This document shows, in pieces, positions 46,841 through 58,085 of a stretch of 64,000 nt of DNA. This stretch comes from Pegoplata infirma (lineage: Eukaryota; Arthropoda; Insecta; Diptera; Anthomyiidae): positions 319,007,038 through 319,071,037 of the forward strand of contig OY992536.1 of the NCBI GenBank assembly GCA_963921195.1, in the 5' to 3' direction. Within the stretch, counting starts at the first letter, position 1, and each line of letters opens with the position of its first letter. The position numbers were made by a program, and so were the translations under genes. The notes beneath the pieces were generated by a model that saw only the letters and a list, made by a program, of their open reading frames with translations, did no database searches and had not been told where the DNA came from.

Positions 46841-48495
46841 AAGGCGAATTGCCACGATAAGATTTTCTATAGTCTTTTTAAAATTCGATTAGAGTTTTAT
46901 TCTAGTTCGAGGCCCAAAAATATATTGCCATAATAGAGTATTTTTAATTTATTGCTTTAAAAAAGTTACTCATCTCATAGTATGTCTGTACTGATCAGTT
47001 TCATCCCCACTAAGGAATCTTCAGCAGACTTTAAAAGAGTTATTTTTGTTGGAAAACAGATTTCGGACCTTCATAATAGTATTTCTCGTATAACTTGTGA
47101 AATATATCAAATATTATGTCTGGTTTGATGTTTGATTGACCAACGATGATTCTCTAAAGTCTGCTGAAGATTCCTTAGTGGGGATGAAACTGATCAGTAC
47201 AGACATACTATGAGATGAGTAACTTTTTTAAAGCAATAAATTAAAAATACTCTATTATGACAATATCATAAATAGAAATATTTTTGGGCCTCGAACTAGA
47301 ATAAAACTCTAATCGAATATATATAGTTAAACTATATTCAATTTGAGCTATCTAAAAAAACATTACTTTTCAGGAGAGCAAAAAAACCGTCGAATTCGCG
47401 TATTTTTAAACTTTTTGTCGGCCGATCTTTTACAATATTAATTAATAATTACTACTAAATTTTATACGTGCTTTGTTTGTAAAAATTCGTATTATTCGCT
47501 GAGTTACAGCAGATAGCTCAACCTTTTTTATTTGAAATTAATCAACCTAAGCAGATAGCTCATTAAATATAGATTTTAAAGCTTTATAACTCTTTAACGG
47601 ATTATGATAAAAATGTGAATTTGGTACCATATTTCTCAGTTTTTAAAGCCCTTCTGTTACAAGTGCTAAAAAATATACTTTTTAATTTTTTTTTTAAATC
47701 ATCGATTTTATCGCGCTTTATCGCCATTATTTGGAACCTTCATGAAGCTTGCGAAAAATGTCATAACACTTGTGTTTGCTGTACAATTGAATGGACAAAT
47801 AAAATATGCAAAAAGTTCAACCGATTTTGCTCCGCATCGAAATATGGTTCAAAAACCGCGTTTTTAACCGCGGAAAGGAGTTGAAACTTTCAAAAAAAAA
47901 AAACTGCCATTATTTTTATTGATGGAAACACCGTATAAAAAGTGATAATATAAAAAAATTTAAATTTAAAAGTTTACCCTAGTAAACTAAACTGTAGATA
48001 GCTCAAATTTTTATTTATAAAAAAACATGGTTTCACATAGCTCATGCTATTTTTAGAATAAAATAGTCTTAAAATAATTTTGAGCAGATAGCTCAAATTG
48101 AATATAGTTCCACGATATACATATATAAAGGCCGAATAAATACATTTTATTTTTACGTACCTTTTGGTACTAAAAATAAAAAAACAACGTCTTTTTAAAA
48201 TTATTTGTGAAAAACTAAACATTTTTTAATGCATATATATAGGCAGACAAAAAAATTACATATTTTACATTAAAACTCTTTAAACTTTTCCAGTTTTTTG
48301 CAATCAAGAAAAAAAATGTTTTCGTTTACCATTCATTGCCAGTTAAAAAATTTTAGACATTTTTAGAAACATTTATAAAAATGCCGAAAATCATACATCA
48401 TATACATTTTTTCTTCAATCATAAAAGTATGCTCTTATTTTTTACACAAAACATCGAAAGTCGTTTTATTTAGTGTTATCGTGACAATTCGCCTT
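46841..48495. mobile_element. 1.65-kb element with AAGGCGAATTGCCACGATAA termini, nested foldbacks inside
   Basis: The left terminus AAGGCGAATTGCCACGATAA (46841-46860) matches the complement of 48476-48495 with one mismatch. Inside are a foldback (about 46889-47318) and a second inverted pair ACTATATTCAATTTGAGCTA (47328) / AGCTCAAATTGAATATAGT (48089-48107). GATAGCTCA recurs in the inner part. The plus frame at 47615-47884 and the minus frame at 47974-48222 have no recognisable domain. Target duplication is unclear. Confidence 0.65.
46889..47318. mobile_element. foldback MITE, ~150-bp arms
   Basis: The arms begin ATTCGATTAGAGTTTTATTC and end with the complement GAATAAAACTCTAATCGAAT. They include CTAGTTCGAGGCCCAAAAAT and CCTTAGTGGGGATGAAACTG/complement. 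The loop is about 120 bp and non-coding. Confidence 0.8.
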
Positions 48496-48839
48496 CAGTG
48501 CAGGTTATAAAAGGGTCAATCAACTGAAAGTCTTAAGTTGGGTTGGCTTTTTTGAAAATATTTTAGCCTTTCATATCTAAAAATGTAAAAAAAAAAACAA
48601 TTGTCCGTTAACTCTTTGCGCCCTAATTGTGTTTAATCTTTTCGAACATGATCCCCTGCTGCCAGATTTACTTTAAAAATAATAATAATTTTTAAAATTT
48701 TTAGCAGGCAAATTTTTTTAAGGTCTGCTAATCATTTTCAGCATTAATTTTAGTAAATTTTTGTTTTCCTGTGAAAGAAAATATTCACAAAAAATATGAA
48801 AATATAAATTTTAGTACTACAAAAGTAAAACAATGTATT

Positions 48840-49227
48840 TCTACACTCAAAGCAAAAATAGCTGTTAAATCAGTTAAAATTTTTTTTTTTTTTAAATTTC
48901 CGCGTAAAAAAATTTTGGGTGAAAAAAAAATCCGCGAAAAATTTTTTTGGGAAAAAATATCATTGTTCTTGTTCACATATGTCAACCAGCAGCCGAATTA
49001 AAGCATTTGGTATTTTAAGGTTATATGAAATGTACTAAAATTTTTCAGATGTTCTTACATTTTTGTTCATAACTCTTGAACCGCTGAACCGATTTCGCTA
49101 AATTACACTACCAAACCTTTTGGGACAACAACAAGTAAATGTGTTAAATTTCCGTCATATCTGTGTAATATTTTGTCCGTGATTTCCATTTTAACAGACA
49201 TACAGACAGACGGACGGACGCAAAAAT
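48840..49227 (-). repeat. dispersed GTCCGTCC repeat, reverse fragment
   Basis: It carries CCGCGAAAAATTTTTTTGG, TTCATAACTCTTGAACCGC and CAGACAGACGGACGGACGC (about 49204-49222). The two opposed frames at 48771-49001 and 48785-48985 are chance. Confidence 0.65.
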
Positions 49228-49644
49228 GGTCTGCTTCTGTTAAAATTTGAAATTATGAAATTTCAATTGGTTTCAATTAGAATTCCAGTGTTGAAAGCAT
49301 ATTTTTACGAATGATTTCCAAAATAAACCATAAGAATTGTGAATTCGAGATAAGAACCATCAAAACTTCAGTTTTTCTCATAAAAATTTCGCACAAATTC
49401 AATAGCAAAATGACAGAGATTTTAGTTTGAGTGTAGCAAATGTATTTAAAATTTGTGTATCTGCACCATTAATTAAATGTAGCAAATTTTATGAATTCAT
49501 AGAAAAACCTAAGAAAATGCACAAGTAATTATAAAATGGCACTTTAGTTTAATTCATAAATAAATTGACTTTGTAATTTGTTTGCAAGAAAATTTTTTTA
49601 GAAATATTTTAGGAAAAATTTTAAGAAAATTATTCAAAAACAAG

Positions 49645-50360
49645 TAAAAAAAAATATATTTTTTTTTTTATTAAGAATTACCATATAATTACAAATCATA
49701 TACTAATTTTACCTAACCGAGAACTGGTAACAATGACCTTCGTCTCGTTGTAGCGAAACAAACCAAGGCCTCTGGTGGGAATCGAACCCACGACCCCCAG
49801 ACTCATAGGCTAGCACGCTACCAACTAGCCTACTGGGGCGCCAAAAAAAAAAAAAAAAAAAATTCGGCCTTGATGAATGTATAGATGCCCTCCAAAATGT
49901 AAAAAAAAATTATTTGCAAAAAACAAATTTTTGAAAAAAAAAATTCCGCGGAAAAAAATTTTTTTGGTGAAAAAGAAATTCCGCGAAATTTTTTTTTGTA
50001 AAAAATATGTTTGTACATGATTAAATACCATTTTGTGCTCAATTCTGTTCACATATGCCAAGCAGCAGTCAAATTAAAACATTTTGTATTTTTAGGTTAT
50101 GTTGAATGTACCAAAATTTTCGTGTCCTTACATTTTCGTTCATAACTTTTAAACTGCTGAACTGATACCGCTCAAATGCCACAACAAGTAAATATGTTAA
50201 TTTTCAGTCATATTTGTTTACCAATTCTAAGGTGATCGCCATTTCAACAGACAAACGGACATCTTAGAAACGATCACTGATCAATAATCTATATACTTTA
50301 TAGGGTACCAGACCGATATTTCGATGAGTTACAAAAGGAATGACGAACTTATATATACCC
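49645..50360 (-). repeat. dispersed GTCCGTCC repeat, reverse, near full, with SINE inside
   Basis: The end AACAAGTAAAAA (49641-49652) and the start TATATATACCCTAGGGCG (50350) frame a reverse-orientation copy. It contains GACAAACGGACATC and ATACTTTATAGGGTACC. The SINE is inserted near its tail. The minus frames at 49825-50061 and 49830-50042 are A/T-run artefacts. Confidence 0.65.
49660..49842 (-). mobile_element. tRNA-derived SINE
   Basis: On the minus strand a tRNA-like head (49842-49768) has box A-like TAGGCTAGTTGG, a loop CTATGAG (anticodon position ATG, with the usual T before it), and a perfect T-arm GTGGGTTCGATTCCCAC with box B GGTTCGATTCC. The acceptor ends pair at only 5 of 7 positions and the anticodon stem is imperfect, so it is not a working tRNA gene. 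An unrelated ~90-nt body and an A-rich tail follow, as in SINEs. Box A and box B would act as an internal RNA polymerase III promoter. Confidence 0.75.
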
Positions 50361-50369
50361 TAGGGCGTT

Positions 50370-51460
50370 CCTTCAAATTTAAATTTTCGAATTTCATGTC
50401 GTAATGGCCACGTTAGAACTGATTACGGGAAAATTTATGAAACAATTTTGAAAGGTCATCTTCAGTCCGCAACCAGCGGTAAAAAAAAATTTATTATTTC
50501 GACCAAAATTCATGTCCGATTTTTTTTAACCAAATCCGGCTCAAAAATTCGAAAATTTTGCGTACTTTATTGGAAAAATATTTAAAAAATTCTTAAACTG
50601 CGATTTTGGTCCACAGCTGCTGATTTTTAAACATAAATTTTTTTTATCAAAATTGGTCTCAAAAGTTTAAAAATGTTAAATGTGTTATCTAAAAAATAAT
50701 CTAATCTAAAAAATATTAAAAAAAAAATATAAAAACACGATTTTGGTCCGAAAATGTTGACCAAAATCGCAGATCAGCATTTTTAAACCAAAATCGCGTT
50801 TTTATATTTTTTTAGATTACACACTTAACATTTTCCAACTTTTGACACCAATTTGGATTAAAAAAAAATATTTTTATGTTCAAAAATCAACATCTGTGAA
50901 CTAAGATCGCGGTTTTAAATTTTTTTAAAAATATTTTTCCAATAAGTACGCAAAATTTCCGAATTTTTGAGCGGGATTTGGTCAAAAAATTAAAACATGA
51001 ATTTTTGTCAAAATACGTGATTTTTTTCCAGCTTTGACCGCTGGTTGCCGACTAAAGATGACCTTTCGAAATTTTTTCATAAATTTTCCCACAATCAGCT
51101 CTAACGATATGAAATTCGAAAATTCCCTCTCCATCGCTTGGCACGTATATCAGCATTTTTGAGCCAAAATCGCGTTTTTATATTTTTTTAGATTGCACAC
51201 TCAATGTTTAAAAATCAGCATCTGTGGACCAAAATCGCGATTTGGATTTTTTTTATATTTTTCCAATATAGTAGGCAAAATTTCCGAATTTTTGAGCGGG
51301 ATTTGGTCAAAAATTTCGAACATGAATTTTTGTCGAAATACGTAATTTTTTTCAACTTTGACCGCTGGTTGCCGACTGAAGATGACCATGCGAAATTTTT
51401 CATACATTTTCCCACAATCAGCTCTAACGATATGAAATTCGAAAATTCCCTCTCCTACTT
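50370..51460. mobile_element. foldback element with duplicated right arm
   Basis: The left arm (from TTTTCGAATTTCATGTCG at ~50384) and right arm (to ATATGAAATTCGAAAATTCC at ~51126) are inverted copies meeting near 50765. Both contain GGTCATCTTCAGTCNGCAAC and AAAATCGCG words. The right arm is repeated again at about 51146-51455. The four overlapping frames at 51201-51488 are chance in this arm. Confidence 0.75.
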
Positions 51461-51613
51461 TCCCTTTTTACTTTCCAGCGGCCCCTAAATTCTTCTGTGC
51501 CTTATGTTGGCCCTGTGAACCACTTAAGGTTCAGTAAATTGTTTTACGCAGGGTTTTTTGTGTTAAAAATTACAAAAAAAAATAATAATTTTATAAAAAC
51601 AGCAAAAACTTAC

Positions 51614-51730
51614 CTTCTTTTTATCTCTCATAGAGCCTTTGCCTCTGACCATAATTTTACAACCTGTTTCTTGTTCCAACTGTTTGGCAGTCATACCACG
51701 GGGACCCAAAATTCGACCAACAAAATTGAA
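51614..51730 (-). CDS. how: how exon: first part of KH RNA-binding domain
   Basis: This 117-nt exon encodes 39 residues in phase 0. It begins [18 protein letters not shown] and ends with GSMRDKKK. It holds the KH core: the hydrophobic start strand, the GPRG loop that grips RNA, the following helix ([10 protein letters not shown]) and the strand CKIMVRG. The peptide is nearly identical to the same part of Drosophila HOW and human QKI. On the minus strand the acceptor is a pyrimidine tract ending TTTTAG and the donor is AAG|GTAAGT, a consensus 5' splice site. It is the most 5' exon found in the window. The next exon in the transcript is 22.0 kb away at 29619 and joins without a phase shift. Confidence 0.95.
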
Positions 51731-51797
51731 CTAAAATTAGAAAAATAAAAAAAGATTTTATAAATTAAAGTTGTTTTTATTCGACCTTTTCAATTTA

Positions 51798-52150
51798 AAT
51801 AAATAAAAATTCTTCGAGCTCGAGGCCAGTTTTTTTTATGTAAATAAATATTTTTTTCCACATTCCAATATTTCGAACCCCAAATGATGATCCTCAAGAT
51901 CATCATCAGGGAATTTAGTGAATTTTTATACACACAAAGACTAAAAAATATGTTGTAAACGCATGCATAAGTGCAATTTTAGATGTCAATGCGTTTACAA
52001 CATATTTTTAAGTTTTGTGGGTGTATAAAAATTCACAAAATATCCTGATGATGATCCTCAAAGAGGATCAAAATATTGGAATGGAATAAAAGAATATTTA
52101 TTCACAAGAAAAAAAACTGGCCTCGAGCTCGAAGAATTTTTATTTATTTG
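51798..52150. mobile_element. foldback MITE next to the KH exon
   Basis: Arms of ~165 bp run from AAATAAAAATTCTTCGAGCT (51801) to the complement AGCTCGAAGAATTTTTATTT (52126-52145). Near the centre are GATGATCCTCAAGATCATCA and CGTTTACAACATATTTT. It lies 70 bp upstream of exon 51614-51730 in the transcript. Confidence 0.85.
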
Positions 52151-53460
52151 ATTTCATAAATTAATAAAAAGACAACATAAATCTAAGTTGTAGATTCTAA
52201 AATAAACACATTAAAAACAATTTTAAATCCTTATAAATATTTGTTTAATGCATTTAATGTTCTTACAGAGATTATTTTATAAATGTCAGTAGATTAAGTA
52301 TGATTTATTTCCAGAAGAAACTTTTGTATATCTATTCTTTTTTGAGATACAATTGAAATAATTGCTAAAAAACCAACATTCCATGGAAAATTCAAGGTTT
52401 CTCATAAGTTTTGCTAACACAAAATAAAAAAAAATATTTAAATATAAATAGTTTTTCAAGCGAAAATTGTCAAATTAACCTGTCACAATACACAGAAAAG
52501 CTTAAACTCAGCTAAACAATTTAACAAACCACCATACTGCTGCTAAATAGCATTAACAATTTTTCAAAGTCAAAATTATTATTTGTAGTGCAATTTGCAT
52601 AAAATATTGGCTAAAGATTATTTATATTTATACACTTAAAGAAATATATAAAGTGTTTGAGTTATTATTTGGATTAATGAAGTTTAATTGGAATTGTCAT
52701 CCTTAAAGTGTGCTACAGATAAAGCTATATGAGAGCACCTTAAGGTATGATTTAAAAAATGCAAAATTTACATAAAAACAGGAAGAGTCATAAATGTCCA
52801 AAATCTAACTGTGATTAAGATTTGTATATTTAAAAATTTAAAGCTGTCAATCAAATTCTCAAAAACATCCCATCGATCTTTAAAAATTCTAAATTCTTAG
52901 CAACAAATTTTTCTCCAAGTGTTAAATTTCCGTTTAAAAATCTTTCTAAAATGTGTGATGAAAAAATAATAACACTTAAATTAAAATTGCAATCAAATTT
53001 GTGACCTGAGGCCAAACGCCTTAAATTGACACGATATTAAAAAAAATAATAATAAGTAAGTAATCAAAACTATGATTTGCAAAGAAAACCCGCCTACACA
53101 TACGATATCGATGATGACGAGATGCCATAAAAAAACACAGCAAATCAAATGCAATCGTTTACTACTTTAAAACATGTTAAGTAATTGAAAAAACATTAAA
53201 TTCTAATAAGTTTTTAAAGTGAAAAAATAATAAAATAGCAAAAAATTCTTGGTATGTATTTAACCTTTTTGATACGAAGCACGCATCCATTCATCTAACC
53301 ATCTATCCATTCTACATAGACAATATAATATGTATTGGCAATTGCCAATAACGAACATATACTGAGATTTACATCATCATTATCATAATGTAAATTTACT
53401 AATATCCATTTATTCGCAACGACATATTTATTCAATTTACAGTCAAATGTAGAGAACTGA
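52151..53460. other. mostly unique intron sequence
   Basis: It includes an 18-bp perfect palindrome TATTGGCAATTGCCAATA at 53333-53350 and a moderately GC-rich island 53080-53400. No exon is recognised. Confidence 0.4.
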
Positions 53461-54777
53461 AATTTTATTAAATAAAATCAAGTAAAGCTAAATAGAAAAT
53501 TTTAAATTCAAAATGGCGGCCATACATTTTACAAAATGGCAGCCATCAATTTTAATTTTTGTATATAATAAACTTCAATTATTTTTGGATATGTTCAATA
53601 ACGTCAACTTGTTGACGCATTTAAACGTATAAAAATCAATGCATGGTAAGGCTCTGATAAAAGCGCAGAGGCGCATTTATACAAGACATAATAAGAAACA
53701 TACCAATCGTATTTAAAAAACACGGATAAAAAACTTATTTAATTTGCATCCGGACCATTAAATTACATTCGAGTTACAGCTTAAATGTGCTAGTTAAAAT
53801 CTATACTTTACGACGCAGTTACGCAGGATATTTTATTCTCTGAATTTTCCGAAGGAAATGACAAGCTATAATTATAAAAACCTCGCAAAAATGCTCATCA
53901 AATGCCACATTCGTCAAATTAAAGTAAACGCTCATAAATAGATCCCGCTTAAGTGCGTCACTGAATATAAGTGCTTTAAGAATTTATAAAAATCCGAACT
54001 ACGAGGAATATCGCACGAACCTTATCACTTTTACCCCACCTATTTCCCTCCGTTAACCGCCGAGATAGCACATAAAAACAGGTAAATCTTGGATATCAGT
54101 CCTTTAAAACATATTCGAATTTCAGATACAATAAACTTCAATTATTTGTTTATAAATGATATGGCGTCAAAATGGTGGATATGTTCAATATGGCGACAAC
54201 TTATATTTCTTAACTGTAAATGTCAACTTGTTGACGCATTTAAACGTATAATAATCAATTTATGGAAAAACTCCGATAAAAGCGCAGAGGCGCATTTATA
54301 CAAAACATAGTAAGAAACATACCAATCGTATTTAAAAAACACGGATAAAAAACTTATTTAATTTGCATCCGGACCATTAATTTACATTCGAGTTACAGCT
54401 TAAATGAGTTAGGTAAAATCTTAACTTTACGACGCAGTTACGCAGGAAATTTTTTTTTTAAATTCTCCAAAGAAAATAACAAGTTTTACTTTTAAAAATC
54501 TCCTTAAAATTTTCATTTAATGCCACAATCTGCGAATTAAAGTAAACGCACATACATAGCTCCCGCTTAAATGCGTCAGAGAATATGAGTGCTTTAAGAA
54601 TTTATAAAAATCCGAACTACGAGGAATATCGCAAAAACCTTACCGCTTTTACCCCACCTATTTCCCCCTGTTAACCGTCGAGATAGCACATAAAAAAGCA
54701 GGTAAATCTTAGATATCAGTCCTTTATAACATATGTGAATTTCAGACACATTGAACTTCAATTATTCGTTTATAAAT

Positions 54778-54987
54778 CTGTGGAGTTTTGACAAAAGCAT
54801 TTAAATCGACTTAAGTTCTTTTGTCAAAAAAATATTAAGATAGACTTTTTCGGCTACAAATATCTGCTTATCAGATCTCTTAAAAAATATAGAGAAAATC
54901 GCCCAATTCTTGCCATTTCAGTCTCTTAAAAAAAGCTCCAAAAAAACTTTTCAAAAAAAAATAAGTGCTTTTGTCAAACGTCCACAG
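54778..54987. mobile_element. 210-bp MITE with AAAT target duplication
   Basis: The ends CTGTGGAGTTTTGACAAAAG and complement (CTTTTGTCAAACGTCCACAG) are flanked by AAAT (54774-54777, 54988-54991). The neighbouring 620-bp unit preserves the empty site TTTATAAATGATATGG at about 54149. Confidence 0.85.
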
Positions 54988-55212
54988 AAATGATATGGTG
55001 TCGCTGATTACGAATATGAAATCGAAAATTTAAAATTCGAAATGGTGGATATGTTCAATATGGCGACAACTTTTTTATATTTCTTAACTGTAAATGTCAA
55101 CTTGTTGAAGCATTTAAACGTATAATAAACAATTTATGGTAAAACTCCGATAAAAGCGCAGAGACGCATTTATACAAGACATAGAAAGAAACATACCAAT
55201 TGTATTTAAAAA

Positions 55213-55671
55213 CAGTAAAAAAGTTAAATTCGACCTTGCCGAATGTAATGATACCCTTCACAATGAAAAAAAAAATTTAAAAAAAAAATCCGCGAAAAAA
55301 ATTTTTCGTGAAAAAAAAATTCGGCGAAAAAGTTTTTTGGAAAAAACATATGTTTGTAATTGTTTAAATACCATTCGGCCATCAATTCTGTTCACGTGTG
55401 TCAACCAACAGCCGAATTAAAGCATTTTGTATTTTTAGGTTATGTTGAATGTACCATAATTTTCGAGGTGTCCTTACATTTTCGTTCATAACTTTTGAAC
55501 CGCTTAACCGATTTCGCTCAAATACAATACCAAACTGTCTAGGGCAACAACAATTAAATATGCTAAGTCTTAGAGATATTTTTTTAATACTTTGGCCGTG
55601 ATCACCATTTCCACAGACAGACGGACATCGCTAGAATGTCTTAAAATCGATCACTGATCAATAATATATTT
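55213..55671 (-). repeat. dispersed GTCCGTCC repeat, reverse, truncated
   Basis: It begins AAAAAGTTAAATTCGACC (complement of the 11055 end), has ACAGACAGACGGACATCG and stops at GATCAATAATATAT where the palindromic element begins. Confidence 0.7.
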
Positions 55672-56750
55672 GGGGCATTCCATGTCAAATCGGACACTTT
55701 GAATATTTTTTTTTTTAGATATTCCCAATTTGTTGACATTTTTTAGTACCCTTCAAAAACTCCTTCGTGGTAAATTTTCAGATTTTTTTTGATGACCCGT
55801 CTTAAAGATATAGAATTTTTAAAATAGGTAGTTTGTTCCTTTACTCAAACTTCTTTTAAACATAACTTCTTTAATAATGGTCCAAATTGAAATTTTTTTT
55901 TCAAAATTTTTGTTTTTTACGTACTTTTAAAAAAAAAATCCCAAAAAAATTTAAAAGTACACTATGCGATTTTAAATTTTAAAACTTAAATCTCATTTTT
56001 GAAAATGTATGTACTCTTTTATTTCTTTGAAATTTTTTTGTGTAAAACTTCTATCGAATCTACAAATTTTTCGCCCAGTAGGATCGTGGGATAACGATTG
56101 TTACTATTTTTTAAAATTTGTTGAAAAAATTTTATTTTTATTTTGCGTCATAGAGGGGTAATTTCCAAGACCGACCCCCATTCATTTTTACGTCTAAACA
56201 TTTCTTCGGAACAAACAATACCATATCTCCAATTTCTAAGGGGGCGCCCACACAAAATGACATTTTTTAAAATTTGCTCCAACCGCTCGAACTGCCCTAA
56301 GAGTGCCCTTAGAACAATAAAATGTATGACCGACCCACAATATTTTTTTAGTCCAAACATTTTCTCTGAAAACACCTACCCCCTATCTTTAACTATTAAG
56401 GCAGTCCCCATAAATTTTTTTTTATTTTTTATAAATTTGTTTTATTAAATCAGCTTCAGCTTCCAATGGTGCTTCCGAGAGTGGTCAACCGCCTCTAACT
56501 GCCCTAAGAGTGCCCTTAGAGCAATAAAATGTATGACTGGCCCACAATATTTTTTTTAGTCCAAACATTTTCTCTGAACACACCTACCCCCTATCTTTAA
56601 CTATTAAGGCGGTCCCCATACAATTTTTTTTTATTTTTTTATAAATTAGTTTTATTTAATCAGCTTCTACCGGTCCAATGGTGCTTTCGAGAGTGGTCAT
56701 TAGTTTATTTTTACCCTCCAACATTTTTTTGAAACATACTTAAGCTCTAT
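55672..56750. mobile_element. half copy of the 1.9-kb foldback
   Basis: It begins GGGGCATTCCATGTCAAATC and follows the left arm of 40720-42655 through CTCCTTCGTGGTAAATTTTC to the CCAATGGTGC blocks. A ~230-bp section containing CTAACTGCCCTAAGAGTGCC is duplicated (about 56275-56460 and 56490-56700). The right arm is missing. The two opposed frames at 56143-56448 and 56148-56375 are chance. Confidence 0.75.
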
Positions 56751-56879
56751 CTATATACGTATAATAATCAATTTATGGTAAGACTTTGATAAAAGCGCAG
56801 AGGCGCATTTATACAAGACAAATGCCACAATCGGCAAATTAAAGTAAACTCTCATAAATAGGTCCCGCATAAATGCGTG

Positions 56880-58080
56880 AATTTTCGTTTATAAATTTTG
56901 AACCGCTTAACCGATTTCGCTCACATGCAATACCAAACTGCTAGGGACAACAACGAGTAAACATGTTAAGTTACAGTCATATCGGTTTAATACTTTGGTG
57001 ATCACCATTTCAACAGAGGGACAGACCTCGAAAATTTTGGTAAATTCAACATAACCTAAAAATACAAAATTTTTTAATTCGGCACATGTCAAAAGAATTG
57101 ATCACCGAATGTTATTTAAACCAGTACAAACACATTTTTTTACAAAAAATTTTTTCGCAGAATTTTTTTTTTCACCAACAATTTTTTTTGCGGAATTTTT
57201 TTGGATTTTTTTTTTCAAATTATCTTTTTTATACCCTCTACTTTAGTGATAGATATATGTAAGTTTGTCATTCTGTTTGTAACACCTCGAAATATTAGTA
57301 TAGAACACCATAAAGTATACAGTATTGGCCAAAACTAAAGCACCAAATCTATGAATAAGCCGAATTCCTTGACCAGAGAAGCAATCCCAGACCATTAAAT
57401 TCCCCCTTCCGTGTTTGACCGTTAATTTGATGGAATTATTGATCTATTCAAGTCCCATGATATAATAAGGGATGGAATGGATTTGCAACAAATTATTAAT
57501 TTTAAGTTGTCTTTGTTTATTTTTCATGAAGGGGTGCTTTAGTTTTGACCGCCATATTTTCCGTTTTATTTGGTTATAACTTATTTTTTATAGAACGATG
57601 ACTTCCACAGTTTTTGTTTATCAATAAAAAATCCGAAAAACGAATTAAACAATAGACAAACAATTAAAAAATGGAGTTTTTATGACAAAAAATTATGATA
57701 TAAAAAAAAATTCACTGGGGGTGCTTTAGTTTTGGCCAATACTGTATATATTCATGATTCTCGATCGATTTTAAGACGATCTGGCGATGCCCGTCCGTCT
57801 GTCTGTTAAAAACACGTTAATTTTTAAAAGATTTTACGGAGACACCTGAAGTTGGGCATATAAGTTGGTCATTTACCTGGTCAGGTTCGTATTGAAACTC
57901 AGCAAAATCGGTCAAGTGGTTCAAAAGTTATAAGCAACACAGTGAATTTCGGCAAGGGTTTTTCGCGAATTTACGAGATAAAAAACAGCATTACTTTCGG
58001 AAGATAATTCTGAGGCTGCAAAAGCTTGGCATATATATTTGTAGTTCCCCTGGTCTGGTTCGTACGAATCTCAGCCAAAT
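56880..58080 (+). repeat. dispersed GTCCGTCC repeat fragments, one with a MITE inside
   Basis: 56880-57220 is a rearranged inverted fragment (CCGCTTAACCGATTTCGC and complementary tail words). 57225-58080 is a forward copy (TTTATACCCTCTACTTTAGTG, GATGCCCGTCCGTCTGTCTG at ~57786) carrying the MITE 57320-57744. Confidence 0.65.
57320..57744. mobile_element. 425-bp Tc1/mariner-type MITE with TA duplication
   Basis: CAGTATTGGCCAAAACTAAA and its perfect complement at the right end form inverted termini flanked by TA (57318-57319, 57745-57746). Removing the element and one TA restores CCATAAAGTATATATATTCA, exactly as in the sibling repeat at about 8549. No transposase is present. Confidence 0.9.
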
Positions 58081-58085
58081 CCAGA

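Larger units (their letters stand above)
5708..51730 (-). other. how: held out wings / quaking-type STAR gene, 3' part (exons and introns)
   Basis: This is the span of the recognisable coding exons of a HOW/QKI orthologue. STAR proteins bind ACUAAY-type sites in RNA and control splicing, stability and export. In Drosophila, HOW acts in mesoderm, tendon cells and glia. The exons give the KH domain, the QUA2 domain and two alternative C-termini. All junctions have GT/AG ends and matching phases: 51614|29619 phase 0, 29479|25618 phase 0, 25516|25295 phase 1, 24981|5811 phase 1. The QUA1 dimerisation domain and start codon should lie upstream of 64000, since no matching exon is visible between 51731 and 64000. 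Introns of 22.0, 3.9, 0.22 and 19.2 kb are almost entirely repeats. Identity rests on remembered HOW/QKI family sequence. Confidence 0.93.
53470..56880. repeat. ~620-bp tandem family, broken by insertions
   Basis: The hairpin GTCAACTTGTTGAC occurs at 53603 and 54222 (619 bp apart), with a variant at 55096. A last fragment lies at 56750-56880. Shared blocks are AAAGCGCAGAGGCGCATTTA, GACGCAGTTACGCAGGA, TCCGAACTACGAGGAATATC and CCGTTAACCGCCGAGATAGC (variants). Insertions in or next to it are the MITE 54778-54987, the dispersed repeat 55213-55671 and the half palindrome 55672-56750. The frame at 54089-54310 is chance. Confidence 0.8.

Noticed and set aside
47615..47884. 89-codon frame with several cysteines
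   Set aside because: It has no recognisable motif, lies within a non-coding nested element and shows no splice or start context.
49768..49842. Functional tRNA gene
   Set aside because: The T-arm is good, but the acceptor and anticodon stems have mismatches and a SINE-like body and tail follow.
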